Shown one piece after another: positions 15,768-23,700 of a stretch of DNA of 39,048 nucleotides. A model generated the notes under the pieces. It was not told the origin of the DNA, made no database searches, and saw nothing but the letters and a program-made list of their open reading frames with translations. The position numbers and the translations under genes were made by a program. Numbering within the stretch: the stretch's first letter is position 1; the number at the start of each line of letters is the position of its first letter. The stretch comes from Candidatus Coprousia avicola (GTDB lineage Bacteria; Actinomycetota; Coriobacteriia; Coriobacteriales; Coriobacteriaceae): the NCBI GenBank assembly GCA_018715125.1, contig DVMF01000020.1:1-39048 (forward strand), in the 5' to 3' direction.

Positions 15768-15809
15768 GCGCCCCCGGACCACCCGACCGAGCGGATGATC
15801 CGGGGGCGC
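15768..15809. other. Large inverted repeat 2 after mscL
   Basis: Perfect arms GCGCCCCCGGA (15768-15778) and TCCGGGGGCGC (15799-15809) enclose 20 bases. With the preceding repeat it could act as a bidirectional terminator of the T-poor kind between convergent genes, or as a transcript 3'-end stabiliser. Confidence 0.6.
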
Positions 15810-15856
15810 TTGCGCACGGGAGGCCGCGCGCTTCAGAGACACGCCGTCTTCTGCAC

Positions 15857-17137
15857 CTAGACCGTCTCGAGTGCCTGGGCGACGTCGGCGATAAGGTCCT
15901 CGGTGTCCTCGAGGCCGCACGAGAGGCGCACCATATCCGGCGCGATGCCCGCGGCGGCGAGCTCCTCGTCGGTCATCTGGCGGTGCGTGGCGTTTGCCGG
16001 GTGCAGCACGCAGGTGCGGGCGTCCGCCACATGCGTGGCGATCTGCGCCACGTGCAGGTTCTTCATGAACTGCTCGGCGGCGGCCCGCCCGCCGGTGAAG
16101 CCGAAGGAGACCACGCCGCACGAGCCGTTGGGCAGGTACTTCTGCGCGAGGGCGTACCACGGGTCATCGGGCAGGCCGGGATACTTGACGAAACGGACCT
16201 TGGGATGGTCGTGGAGGAACTCCGCCATCGCCTGGCCGTTGGCGCAGTGGCGCGGCATGCGGACGTGTAGGCTCTCGAGCCCCATGTTGAGCAAAAAGGC
16301 GTTCATCGGGCTCTGGATGCTGCCAAGGTCGCGCATGAGCTGCGACGTCGCCTTGGTGATGAAGGCGCCCGCCTGGCCGAACTTCTCGGTGTAGACCACG
16401 CCGTGATACGTCTCATCCGGCTGGGTGAGCCCCGGGAACTTCTCGGCGTGCGCCTCCCAGTCGAAGTTGCCCGAGTCGACGATGGCGCCGCCGACCGCCG
16501 CGCCGTGGCCGTCCATGTACTTGGTGGTGGAATGCGTCACGATATCGGCGCCCCACTCGATGGGACGGCACATGATGGGCGTGGGGAACGTGTTGTCGAC
16601 GATGAGGGGCACGCCGTGCGCGTGAGCCGCCGTGGCGAAGCGCTCGATATCGAGCACGTCGAGGGCGGGGTTGGCGATGGTCTCGCCGAAGACCGCCTTC
16701 GTGTTGGGGCGGAAGGCGGCCTCGAGCTCGGCCTCCGTGCAATCGGGCGCCACGAACGTGCAGCCCACGCCCATGCGCTCGAGCGTGTGCGCGAGCAGGT
16801 TGAACGTGCCGCCGTAGATAGCGGAGCTCGCGACGATGTGGTCGCCCGCGCCCGCGATGTTGAAGACGGCGAAGAAGTTCGCCGCCTGGCCCGAGCTCGT
16901 GAGCATGGCGGCAGCGCCGCCCTCGAGCTCGGCGATCTTGGCGGCGACGGCATCGTTTGTGGGGTTCTGCAGCCGCGTGTAGAAATAGCCCGCCTCCTCG
17001 AGGTCGAACAGGCGGCCCATGTGCTCGGAGGTGTCGTACTTCCACGTGGTGGACTGGTAGATGGGCACCTGACGGGGCTCACCGTCGCCGGGACGGTAGC
17101 CTCCCTGCACGCAGGTGGTTCCGATATGCTCTGTCAT
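15857..17137 (-). CDS. O-acetylhomoserine aminocarboxypropyltransferase-type PLP enzyme (MetY-like)
   Basis: A 426-residue Cys/Met-metabolism PLP-dependent enzyme. It most resembles MetY, which makes homocysteine from O-acetylhomoserine and sulfide. PLP-binding elements include the S-S-G-Q-A-A-N segment (81-87), the D-N-T-F-P-T-P stretch (181-187), and the Schiff-base lysine K206 in H-S-T-T-K-Y-M-D-G. The length and the Y-T-R-L-Q-N-P-T motif fit MetY, but the MetB/MetZ/MetC relatives are close, so substrate is inferred. The ATG at 17137 has GAGGAG 5 bases upstream; upstream codons are not family-like. It is divergent from a C_GCAxxG_C_C gene. Confidence 0.88.
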   Translation of the reverse strand: MTEHIGTTCVQGGYRPGDGEPRQVPIYQSTTWKYDTSEHMGRLFDLEEAGYFYTRLQNPTNDAVAAKIAELEGGAAAMLTSSGQAANFFAVFNIAGAGDHIVASSAIYGGTFNLLAHTLERMGVGCTFVAPDCTEAELEAAFRPNTKAVFGETIANPALDVLDIERFATAAHAHGVPLIVDNTFPTPIMCRPIEWGADIVTHSTTKYMDGHGAAVGGAIVDSGNFDWEAHAEKFPGLTQPDETYHGVVYTEKFGQAGAFITKATSQLMRDLGSIQSPMNAFLLNMGLESLHVRMPRHCANGQAMAEFLHDHPKVRFVKYPGLPDDPWYALAQKYLPNGSCGVVSFGFTGGRAAAEQFMKNLHVAQIATHVADARTCVLHPANATHRQMTDEELAAAGIAPDMVRLSCGLEDTEDLIADVAQALETV

Positions 17138-17243
17138 GGATGCTCCTCTGCTCGAAGGTACGGTCGGTTGTGCGCAGAACAGCATAGCGCGTCCGGCCCT
17201 CCTCTGCGCCCGCGGTGCGAGCGCGCTCCGTTTTGTAACTTCT

Positions 17244-17252
17244 TGCTATGCT
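17244..17252 (+). promoter_or_regulatory. Extended -10 promoter of the C_GCAxxG_C_C gene
   Basis: TGC followed by TATGCT (17247-17252) matches the TGnTAnnnT pattern, about 25 bases before the ribosome-binding site. No clear -35 is visible. Confidence 0.5.
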
Positions 17253-17283
17253 AGGGTCGTTTGCGACCACCAAGGGAGGATCT

Positions 17284-17736
17284 ATGACCGACACCGCAAC
17301 CACACTCGCCGACCGCACCGCAACCCTTGCCGATCAGGCCGTCGCGCTTCGCGCCGAGAAGGGCTACAACTGCGCCCAGGCGGTCGCGTGCGCCCTCGCA
17401 CCCGAGGTCGGCGCGGACGTGGACGCCGTCTACCGCCTCTCCGAGGGCTTTGGCAGCGGCATGGGCACCACGACCGAGACGTGCGGGGCCTTAAGCGGCG
17501 CCATCATGGTGCTGAGCCAGCTCGAAAGCGCGGGCACTGCGGCGCCCGGCACCACCAAGGCAGCCACGTACCGGCTCGTGCGCGAGCTCGTCGAGGGTTT
17601 TCGCGAGGCCAACACCACGACCGTCTGCCGCGAGCTCAAGGGCATCGGCACCGGGCAGGGCGCCCTCCGCTCGTGCCCCGGCTGCATCGAGGACGCCGTA
17701 ATGCTCAGCTGCCGCATCATCGACGCCGCCCGCTAG
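17284..17736 (+). CDS. C_GCAxxG_C_C family cysteine-motif protein
   Basis: A 150-residue small protein of the C_GCAxxG_C_C family, found in anaerobes and thought to be redox- or metal-linked; its function is not established. Cysteines match the family spacing: C30 in Y-N-C-A-Q-A-V, C67 in T-C-G-A-L-S-G-A, C115, C131 and C134 in C-P-G-C, and C143. The ATG at 17284 has GGGAGG 4 bases upstream; an in-frame upstream Met codon at 17248 overlaps the promoter and is rejected. Monocistronic, between convergent and divergent minus-strand genes. Confidence 0.88.
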   Translation: MTDTATTLADRTATLADQAVALRAEKGYNCAQAVACALAPEVGADVDAVYRLSEGFGSGMGTTTETCGALSGAIMVLSQLESAGTAAPGTTKAATYRLVRELVEGFREANTTTVCRELKGIGTGQGALRSCPGCIEDAVMLSCRIIDAAR

Positions 17737-17776
17737 GCACCGCAGCCGGCGCGGCCATCTACCGAATCATCAACAC

Positions 17777-18478
17777 CTAGGCGAAAAGCCAGCACGCGAG
17801 CACACCCTCATGACAGGTGATGCGCGCCCGGTCGGCCTCGATGACGTTGGAGATGCCGAGGTCGTCGAGGAGCGGCACGCGGCGATGGTCGAGTTCCCAG
17901 CGCATGCCCACCTCGGACACGACGGCGCTCGGCGCGAGCGGGATGAACGAGAAGCGCCTCCCGGCCGCGTCAGCCATGTCCCACGCCTCGCCCGCGTGGA
18001 GCACGCGCCCCTCGCAGCCGTCCTCCACGATCTCGACCGCGGGCGCCGCCGGCGGCCTCGGGCCTGCGGGGCGGTACGCGGCGAGCCTGCCGACAACGCC
18101 CAGGAGGTGGTCGGGATGACCGCCCCCCAGACACGTCGCCCTCACGGTCGCCGCGGGCCAGCGCCTCGCGACCTCGCCGAGCGCGAGCCCGAGGTCGGTA
18201 TCGTCCTTGTGCGGGTTGTAGCGCACGACCTCGAGGGCGCCCGCGCGCTCCGCCGATCGCACGGCCTCGGCGCCCGCGCCCCCTATCGAGTCGCCGTCGC
18301 CGCAGAAGAGCGCGCAGCCGACGCCCGCCGCCAGCACGCGCTCGTACCCGCGGTCGATGGCGACCACGGCATCGGCCCCCGCCGCAGCCCTCCGCACCGT
18401 CGACGGCGCCGAGGGCTCGGGAGAGCCGCCCACCAGAAGCACCGTCGGCGGGTCGGTGAGCCCCGCGTCTAACGCCAT
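17777..18478 (-). CDS. thiN: Thiamine pyrophosphokinase
   Basis: Transfers pyrophosphate from ATP to thiamine, giving thiamine diphosphate, the cofactor of pyruvate and transketolase-type enzymes. The 233 residues contain the metal/nucleotide motifs G-D-G-D-S-I-G (60-66), K-D-D-T-D-L-G-L-A-L (91-100) and G-G-G-H-P-D-H (118-124), which fit the family pattern. The ATG at 18478 is chosen because GAGGGG lies 8-9 bases upstream; an ATG 9 bases earlier abuts that site. Divergent from glgB, with a 251-base gap. Confidence 0.88.
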   Translation of the reverse strand: MALDAGLTDPPTVLLVGGSPEPSAPSTVRRAAAGADAVVAIDRGYERVLAAGVGCALFCGDGDSIGGAGAEAVRSAERAGALEVVRYNPHKDDTDLGLALGEVARRWPAATVRATCLGGGHPDHLLGVVGRLAAYRPAGPRPPAAPAVEIVEDGCEGRVLHAGEAWDMADAAGRRFSFIPLAPSAVVSEVGMRWELDHRRVPLLDDLGISNVIEADRARITCHEGVLACWLFA

Positions 18479-18570
18479 ACGGACCATCCCCTCTCGTGCG
18501 TCCCCACTGCTTGCCGTACAGCTTACCAAACGCTCACCAACCCGTTGCTACCATCCCCTGACTTGATGGA

Positions 18571-18597
18571 TGGACAATCGTCTCCAAATGGTATGCT
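18571..18597 (+). promoter_or_regulatory. Promoter of glgB
   Basis: TGGACA (18571-18576) and TATGCT (18592-18597) are 15 bases apart, with TGG before the -10 giving an extended element. The start would be near 18604, at a 7-base inverted repeat (GCAAAAG at 18598-18604, CTTTTGC at 18615-18621). Confidence 0.5.
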
Positions 18598-18688
18598 GCA
18601 AAAGAGTTGTGTGGCTTTTGCCGAGAACCGCTGCATAACGTTCCCGACACGCTGCTTGCACCGGCCGCACGACCGCATCTGTTGGTTT

Positions 18689-18708
18689 GCGATGCCCCCG
18701 GGCATCGC
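18689..18708 (+). other. Hairpin in the glgB 5' leader next to the ribosome-binding site
   Basis: Perfect 9-base arms GCGATGCCC and GGGCATCGC are separated by 2 bases. The hairpin ends 5 bases before GAGGGG, the ribosome-binding site of glgB. No T-run follows, so this is likely a leader structure rather than a terminator. Confidence 0.6.
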
Positions 18709-18729
18709 CCAAGCGAGGGGAAGTGCCCC

Positions 18730-21048
18730 GTGGAAAAGAAGCCAGAAGCACCCGTGACCGCATCGGCGACGACCGCCCGCGCCCAGAGCGGCAAGACCCG
18801 CAAGGCGCAAAAGCCGCTCCTCATCATTACCGAGGACGATCTCTATATGTTCGCGAACGGCACCTGGCAGCGCAGCTGGGAGAAGCTGGGCGCGCATCCC
18901 GATGTGCAGGATGGCGAGCCCGGCTGGCACTTCGCCGTTTGGGCCCCGGACGTGGCGAGCGTCCACGTCGTGGGCGATTTCAACGACTGGGACGCCACGG
19001 CGAACCCCCTGACGCAGCTCTCCCGCAGCGGCGTGTGGCAGGGCTTCGTCCCGCGCCTGCCCGAGGGAGAGCTCTACAAGTTCGTCATCGAGACCAAGGA
19101 CGGCAAGCTCCTTTACAAGGCGGACCCCTATGGGTTCTATGCCGAGAACGTCCCCGGCACCGCCTCACGCCTTCTGGACATCACGGGCTATGACTGGAAA
19201 GACGGGGTGTGGATGCGCAACCGCGCGCGCCACGACCACATGGAGCGCCCGCTCAACATCTACGAGGTGCACCTGGGCAGCTGGCGCCGCCACGGCAACG
19301 AGCCCCAGGGCGAGCCGGATGAGAACGGCAACTATCCCGGCCCGGGCGATCCGTTCCCCGCGCAGCGCGGCACGTACTACACCTACGACGACCTTTCGAC
19401 CGAGCTCGTCGAGTACGTGCGCGATATGGGCTACACCCACATCGAGCTCCTCCCGGTGATGGAGCATCCCTTCGACGGCTCGTGGGGCTACCAGCCCACG
19501 GGCTACTATGCCGCCACCTCCCGCTACGGCACGCCCAAGCAGCTCATGCACTTCGTCGAATGCTGCCATAAGGCGGGCATCGGCGTCATCCTCGACTGGG
19601 TGCCGGGCGGCTTCTGCGCCAACGAGGAGGGCCTCGCCACCTTCAACGGCAAGATGCTCTACGAGCGCGAGATCCATCCCAACTGGGGCACGCACAAGTT
19701 CGACTTCGGCCGCGGAGAGGTGCGAAGCTTCCTCGTCTCCAACGCCCTCTTCTGGATCGAGATGTTCCACGCCGACGGCATCCGCATGGACGGCGTGTCG
19801 AGCATGCTCTACCTCAACTTCGGCGTGGACGACCCCGGTCAGAAGAAGTTCAACAAGTACGGCACCGAGGAGGACCTCGACGCCTCCGCGTTCATCCGCC
19901 AGGTGAACTGCGCCGTGGGCCGCGAGTTCCCCGACGTCATGATGATCGCCGAGGAGTCCACCGCCTGGCCACTTGTCACCTACCCGCCCGAGGAGGGCGG
20001 CCTCGGCTTCCACTACAAGTGGGACATGGGCTGGATGAACGACACCCTCCACTACATGCAGACCGACTTCCCCTGGCGCCCGGGCGCCCACCGGCTCCTC
20101 ACGTTCTCGCTTATGTACGCCTTCAACGAGAACTTCGTGCTGCCGCTCAGCCATGACGAGGTCGTGAACGGCAAGTGCTCGCTCATGGGCCGCATGCCCG
20201 GCGACCAGTGGCGCCAGTTCGCGGGGCTCCGCACCCTCGCCTTCTATCAGATGACCCACCCCGGCGCGCAGCTCAACTTCATGGGCAACGAGATCGCGCC
20301 CTTCATCGAGTGGCGCTACTACGAGTCGCTCGAGTGGTTCCTCGCCGACGAGTTCGACGCGCACCGCAACCACCGCGCGTTCGTGAAGGCCCTGAACCAC
20401 CTGTACCTGAACGAGCCCGCGTTCTGGGAGAAGTCCTATACCGAGGACGGCTTCACCTGGATCGATGCCGACAACAACCAGCAGTCCATCATCTCGTTCA
20501 CCCGCCACGGCATGAAGCAGAAAGACGACGTGGTCGTCATCATCAACTTCGACCCGGCGTCCTACGAGACGTTCCGCATGGGCGTGCCGCGCGAGGGTGA
20601 CTGGCAGGTCATCTTCGACTCCGACAAGCCCGAGTTCGGCGGCAGCGGCTACCAGCTCGAAGCGCTCGACAACGCCGTTTGCTCGAGCCAGCCCTACCCG
20701 TGGAACGGCTGCGACAATTCCATCCAGCTCGCGCTCCCCGGCCTCTCGGGCATCGTGCTGAAACGCATCGGCAAGAGCTCCTACGTCCCGCCGAAGCCCA
20801 AGAAGAAGCCGGCCAAGCGCTCGGCCAAGGGCGCCGCCGCGTCGCGCGCGGCGAAGTCCGCGACGGGCGCCGCGAAGCCGGAGGCAGCCGCCAAGTCAGC
20901 GGCGAAGACGACCGCCAAGCCGGCTCCCAAGAAGCCCGCGACCAAGGCGCCGGACGAGCCCGCCGCTAAGGCAACCGCCGCTCCCTCCGGTGCCAAAGCG
21001 CCCGCAAAAAAGACCGCGAAGCCCAAATCTAGTGCCCCGACGGCATAA
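18730..21048 (+). CDS. glgB: 1,4-alpha-glucan branching enzyme with basic C-terminal tail
   Basis: Makes alpha-1,6 branches in glycogen. The 772 residues have an N-terminal carbohydrate-binding/E-set region (about 55-165), a GH13 barrel and a C-terminal beta domain. The catalytic triad is visible: nucleophile D354 in D-G-I-R-M-D-G-V, acid/base E408 in I-A-E-E-S-T, and stabiliser D476 in L-S-H-D-E-V-V. After about residue 690 the protein becomes an 80-residue Lys/Ala/Pro/Thr tail, absent from ordinary GlgB. The GTG at 18730 has GAGGGG upstream; the 41 codons before it are not family-like. First gene of the glycogen cluster. Confidence 0.95.
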   Translation: MEKKPEAPVTASATTARAQSGKTRKAQKPLLIITEDDLYMFANGTWQRSWEKLGAHPDVQDGEPGWHFAVWAPDVASVHVVGDFNDWDATANPLTQLSRSGVWQGFVPRLPEGELYKFVIETKDGKLLYKADPYGFYAENVPGTASRLLDITGYDWKDGVWMRNRARHDHMERPLNIYEVHLGSWRRHGNEPQGEPDENGNYPGPGDPFPAQRGTYYTYDDLSTELVEYVRDMGYTHIELLPVMEHPFDGSWGYQPTGYYAATSRYGTPKQLMHFVECCHKAGIGVILDWVPGGFCANEEGLATFNGKMLYEREIHPNWGTHKFDFGRGEVRSFLVSNALFWIEMFHADGIRMDGVSSMLYLNFGVDDPGQKKFNKYGTEEDLDASAFIRQVNCAVGREFPDVMMIAEESTAWPLVTYPPEEGGLGFHYKWDMGWMNDTLHYMQTDFPWRPGAHRLLTFSLMYAFNENFVLPLSHDEVVNGKCSLMGRMPGDQWRQFAGLRTLAFYQMTHPGAQLNFMGNEIAPFIEWRYYESLEWFLADEFDAHRNHRAFVKALNHLYLNEPAFWEKSYTEDGFTWIDADNNQQSIISFTRHGMKQKDDVVVIINFDPASYETFRMGVPREGDWQVIFDSDKPEFGGSGYQLEALDNAVCSSQPYPWNGCDNSIQLALPGLSGIVLKRIGKSSYVPPKPKKKPAKRSAKGAAASRAAKSATGAAKPEAAAKSAAKTTAKPAPKKPATKAPDEPAAKATAAPSGAKAPAKKTAKPKSSAPTA

Positions 21049-21051
21049 ATT

Positions 21052-21077
21052 TGCATGCCGAAACGTTTTGCCATGCA
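21052..21077. promoter_or_regulatory. 26-bp near-perfect palindrome over the glgP promoter, candidate operator
   Basis: Left half TGCATGCCGAAAC (21052-21064) pairs with right half GTTTTGCCATGCA (21065-21077) at 11 of 13 positions. There is no spacer and the centre is CG (AAACGTTT). It overlaps the -35 box (21068-21073). A repressor site, of the symmetry LacI/GalR-family proteins prefer, is inferred. Confidence 0.6.
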
Positions 21078-21095
21078 CCCGATTTGCGCGATAAT
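21068..21095 (+). promoter_or_regulatory. Promoter of glgP
   Basis: TTGCCA (21068-21073) and GATAAT (21090-21095), each one base from consensus, are spaced 16 bases apart. The ATG lies 52 bases downstream. A palindrome overlaps the -35. Confidence 0.65.
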
Positions 21096-21147
21096 GGAGA
21101 AGTTGTGTTCGCCCAAGAATCCCGGCACCACCGGTAGAAAGGACCTT

Positions 21148-23574
21148 ATGAAACAGATCTTCGAATCCAAAGAGGACTTCATCGAGGGCTACAAAGCCTC
21201 GATTATGTCCCTGTCAGGCAAGCCCTTCGAGAACACGAGCGACCTCGACCGCTTCACCGCGCTCGCCAAGCTCATCGCCGGCAAGGCGCGCGCCATCCAG
21301 ACCGAAACGGAGACGCGCGTCTCCTCCGAGAAGCAGAAGCGCGTCTACTACTTCTCCATCGAGTTCCTCATCGGCCGTTTGCTCGACAACTACCTGCTGA
21401 ACCTCGGCGTGCGCGACGTCGTCAAGGAGGGCCTCGCCGACCTCGGCGCCGACCTCGACGAGCTCTGCGCCTACGAGCCCGACCCCGCGCTCGGCAACGG
21501 CGGCCTGGGTCGTCTCGCCGCCTGCTTCCTCGACTCGATGGCCCACGAGGGCATCGCCGGCTACGGCAACGGCATGCGCTACCGCTACGGCCTCTTCAAG
21601 CAGGAGATCGTGAACGGCGCCCAGCACGAGACCACCGACGAGTGGCTCTCCCACGGCTACCCCTGGGAGGTCCGCCGCCCCGACCGCGCCGTGCGCATCG
21701 GCTTCGGCGGTCATGTCGTGGGCGAGGAGCGCGACGGGCATATGGTGTACCACACCGAGGGTACCCAGGACGTTCTCGCCGTTCCCTATGACATCCCCGT
21801 CGTCGGCTACGGCGGCGAGACCGTCAACAAGCTCCGCGTCTGGAGCGCCGAGCCCGTGGAGGAGCAGTTCGACCTCGACGCCTTCAACCGGGGCGACTAC
21901 GCCGGCGCCGACGCGCACCGCGCCGAGGCTGAGGCCATCTCGGCCATCCTCTACCCCAACGACGCGGGCGAGCACGGCCGCCTGCTCCGCCTGAAGCAGG
22001 AGTACCTCTTCGTGTCCGCCGGCATCTACAGCCTGCTCGACACGTTTGAGAACGACTTCGGCGCCCATTGGGAGCTCCTGCCCCGCTACGTCGCCATCCA
22101 CACCAACGACACGCACCCCGCCATGTGCGGCCCCGAGCTCATGCGCATCCTCATGGACGAGAAGGGGCTCGAGTGGGACGAGGCGTGGGAGATCGTGACG
22201 AACACCATCTCCTACACCAACCACACCATCCTCCCCGAGGCGCTCGAGAAGTGGCCCATCTCCACGTTCTCCAAGCTCCTCCCCCGCGTGTACCAGATCA
22301 TCGACGAGATCAACCGCCGCTACAGCGCCGCCTTCGACCGCACGGCCGACGACTGGCAGAACCGCCTGCGCGCCACCGCCATCCTCTGGGACGGCGAGGT
22401 CCGCATGGCGAACCTGTCGGTCATCTGCAGCCACTCGGTCAACGGCGTGGCCCAGATCCACACCGACATCCTGAAGGCCGAGACTCTGAAGGACTTCTAC
22501 GCGCTCACGCCTGAGAAGTTCAACAACAAGACGAACGGCATCTCGCACCGCCGCTTCCTCGCCGAGGCGAACCCCACCTACGCCAAGCTCATCAGCGAGG
22601 CTATCGGCACGGGCTGGCTCGACGACGCCTCCGAGCTCGAGAAGCTCTCCGCCTTCGAGGGCGACCCCGCGTTCCTCGAGCGCGTCGGCGCCTCCAAGCG
22701 CGCGAACAAGGAGCGCCTCGCCCGCTACGTCAAGCAGGAGACGGGCCTGGTCATCGACCCCAACTCGATCTTCGACGTGCAGGTCAAGCGCTTCCACGCC
22801 TACAAGCGCCAGCTGCTGAACATCTTCAAGGTGATGGATATCTACAACCGTCGCCTCGCCGACCCCAACTTCCGCGTGGCGCCGACCACGTTCATCTTCT
22901 CGGGCAAGGCCGCCTCGAGCTACACCTTCGCCAAGGAGACGATCCGCCTCATCAACTCCGTCGCCGACGTCGTGAACAACGACCCGCGCGTCAACGAGGT
23001 CATGAAGGTCTGCTTCATCCCCAACTTCCGCGTCTCCAACGCCCAGCTCATCTATCCGGCGGCCGAGATCTCCGAGCAGATCTCCACGGCCGGCATGGAG
23101 GCCTCGGGCACTTCCAACATGAAGCTCATGATGAACGGCGCCATCACGCTCGGCACCATGGACGGCGCGAACATCGAGATTGTGGGCCTCGCCGGAGCCG
23201 AGAACGAGAAGATCTTCGGCCTCACCGCACCCGAGGTTGACGAGCTCCGCGCGAGCGGCATGCACTTCGCCTGGGACATGTACAACAGCGATCGCGACCG
23301 TTTAGGGCGCGTTATTGACGAACTCACCGATAACACGTTCGCTCGTCTCTCCGGTGACTTTGAGAGCATCCATAATGAGCTCATGAACGGAAACGACCAT
23401 GACTTCGTCATGAAAGACTTCCGCTCCTACGTCGACGCCTGGGAGGAGCTCACGGCGAGCTATTCCGATCGCGCGGATTGGAACCGTCGTGCGCTCCACA
23501 ACACGGCGTCCTCGGGCTGGTTCTCGTCCGACCGCACCATCCGCTCGTATCGCGACGAGATCTGGCACGCTTAA
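21148..23574 (+). CDS. glgP: Glycogen phosphorylase
   Basis: Releases glucose-1-phosphate from alpha-1,4 chain ends of glycogen or maltodextrin, with PLP. The 808 residues match the GT35 family. Seen are N-G-G-L-G-R-L-A-A-C-F-L-D-S near residue 117, and the PLP lysine K659 in E-A-S-G-T-S-N-M-K-L-M-M-N-G-A. The ATG at 21148 has GAAAGGA upstream; earlier in-frame codons cover the promoter and are rejected. It lies 99 bases after glgB with its own promoter. Confidence 0.97.
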   Translation: MKQIFESKEDFIEGYKASIMSLSGKPFENTSDLDRFTALAKLIAGKARAIQTETETRVSSEKQKRVYYFSIEFLIGRLLDNYLLNLGVRDVVKEGLADLGADLDELCAYEPDPALGNGGLGRLAACFLDSMAHEGIAGYGNGMRYRYGLFKQEIVNGAQHETTDEWLSHGYPWEVRRPDRAVRIGFGGHVVGEERDGHMVYHTEGTQDVLAVPYDIPVVGYGGETVNKLRVWSAEPVEEQFDLDAFNRGDYAGADAHRAEAEAISAILYPNDAGEHGRLLRLKQEYLFVSAGIYSLLDTFENDFGAHWELLPRYVAIHTNDTHPAMCGPELMRILMDEKGLEWDEAWEIVTNTISYTNHTILPEALEKWPISTFSKLLPRVYQIIDEINRRYSAAFDRTADDWQNRLRATAILWDGEVRMANLSVICSHSVNGVAQIHTDILKAETLKDFYALTPEKFNNKTNGISHRRFLAEANPTYAKLISEAIGTGWLDDASELEKLSAFEGDPAFLERVGASKRANKERLARYVKQETGLVIDPNSIFDVQVKRFHAYKRQLLNIFKVMDIYNRRLADPNFRVAPTTFIFSGKAASSYTFAKETIRLINSVADVVNNDPRVNEVMKVCFIPNFRVSNAQLIYPAAEISEQISTAGMEASGTSNMKLMMNGAITLGTMDGANIEIVGLAGAENEKIFGLTAPEVDELRASGMHFAWDMYNSDRDRLGRVIDELTDNTFARLSGDFESIHNELMNGNDHDFVMKDFRSYVDAWEELTASYSDRADWNRRALHNTASSGWFSSDRTIRSYRDEIWHA

Positions 23575-23625
23575 GCGCTAGAAGGCCGCGTCATGGCACC
23601 ACGGCGCGCCTCCGCACGGCATCCA

Positions 23626-23650
23626 CGGGGCGGGCAGCCCGCCCGCCCCG
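23626..23650 (+). other. Strong hairpin between glgP and glgC
   Basis: Perfect 10-base arms CGGGGCGGGC and GCCCGCCCCG enclose the loop AGCCC. No T-run follows. It may stop exonuclease decay of the glgP message or separate expression of glgP from glgC. Confidence 0.6.
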
Positions 23651-23700
23651 CTCGATAGCAAGGTCTATAGGGTTCTGAAGGATTTTGAAGGAGAACATCG

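Noticed and set aside
18607-18729. Forty-one extra N-terminal codons of glgB
   Set aside because: They overlap the leader hairpin, are not family-like, and the GTG at 18730 has the ribosome-binding site.
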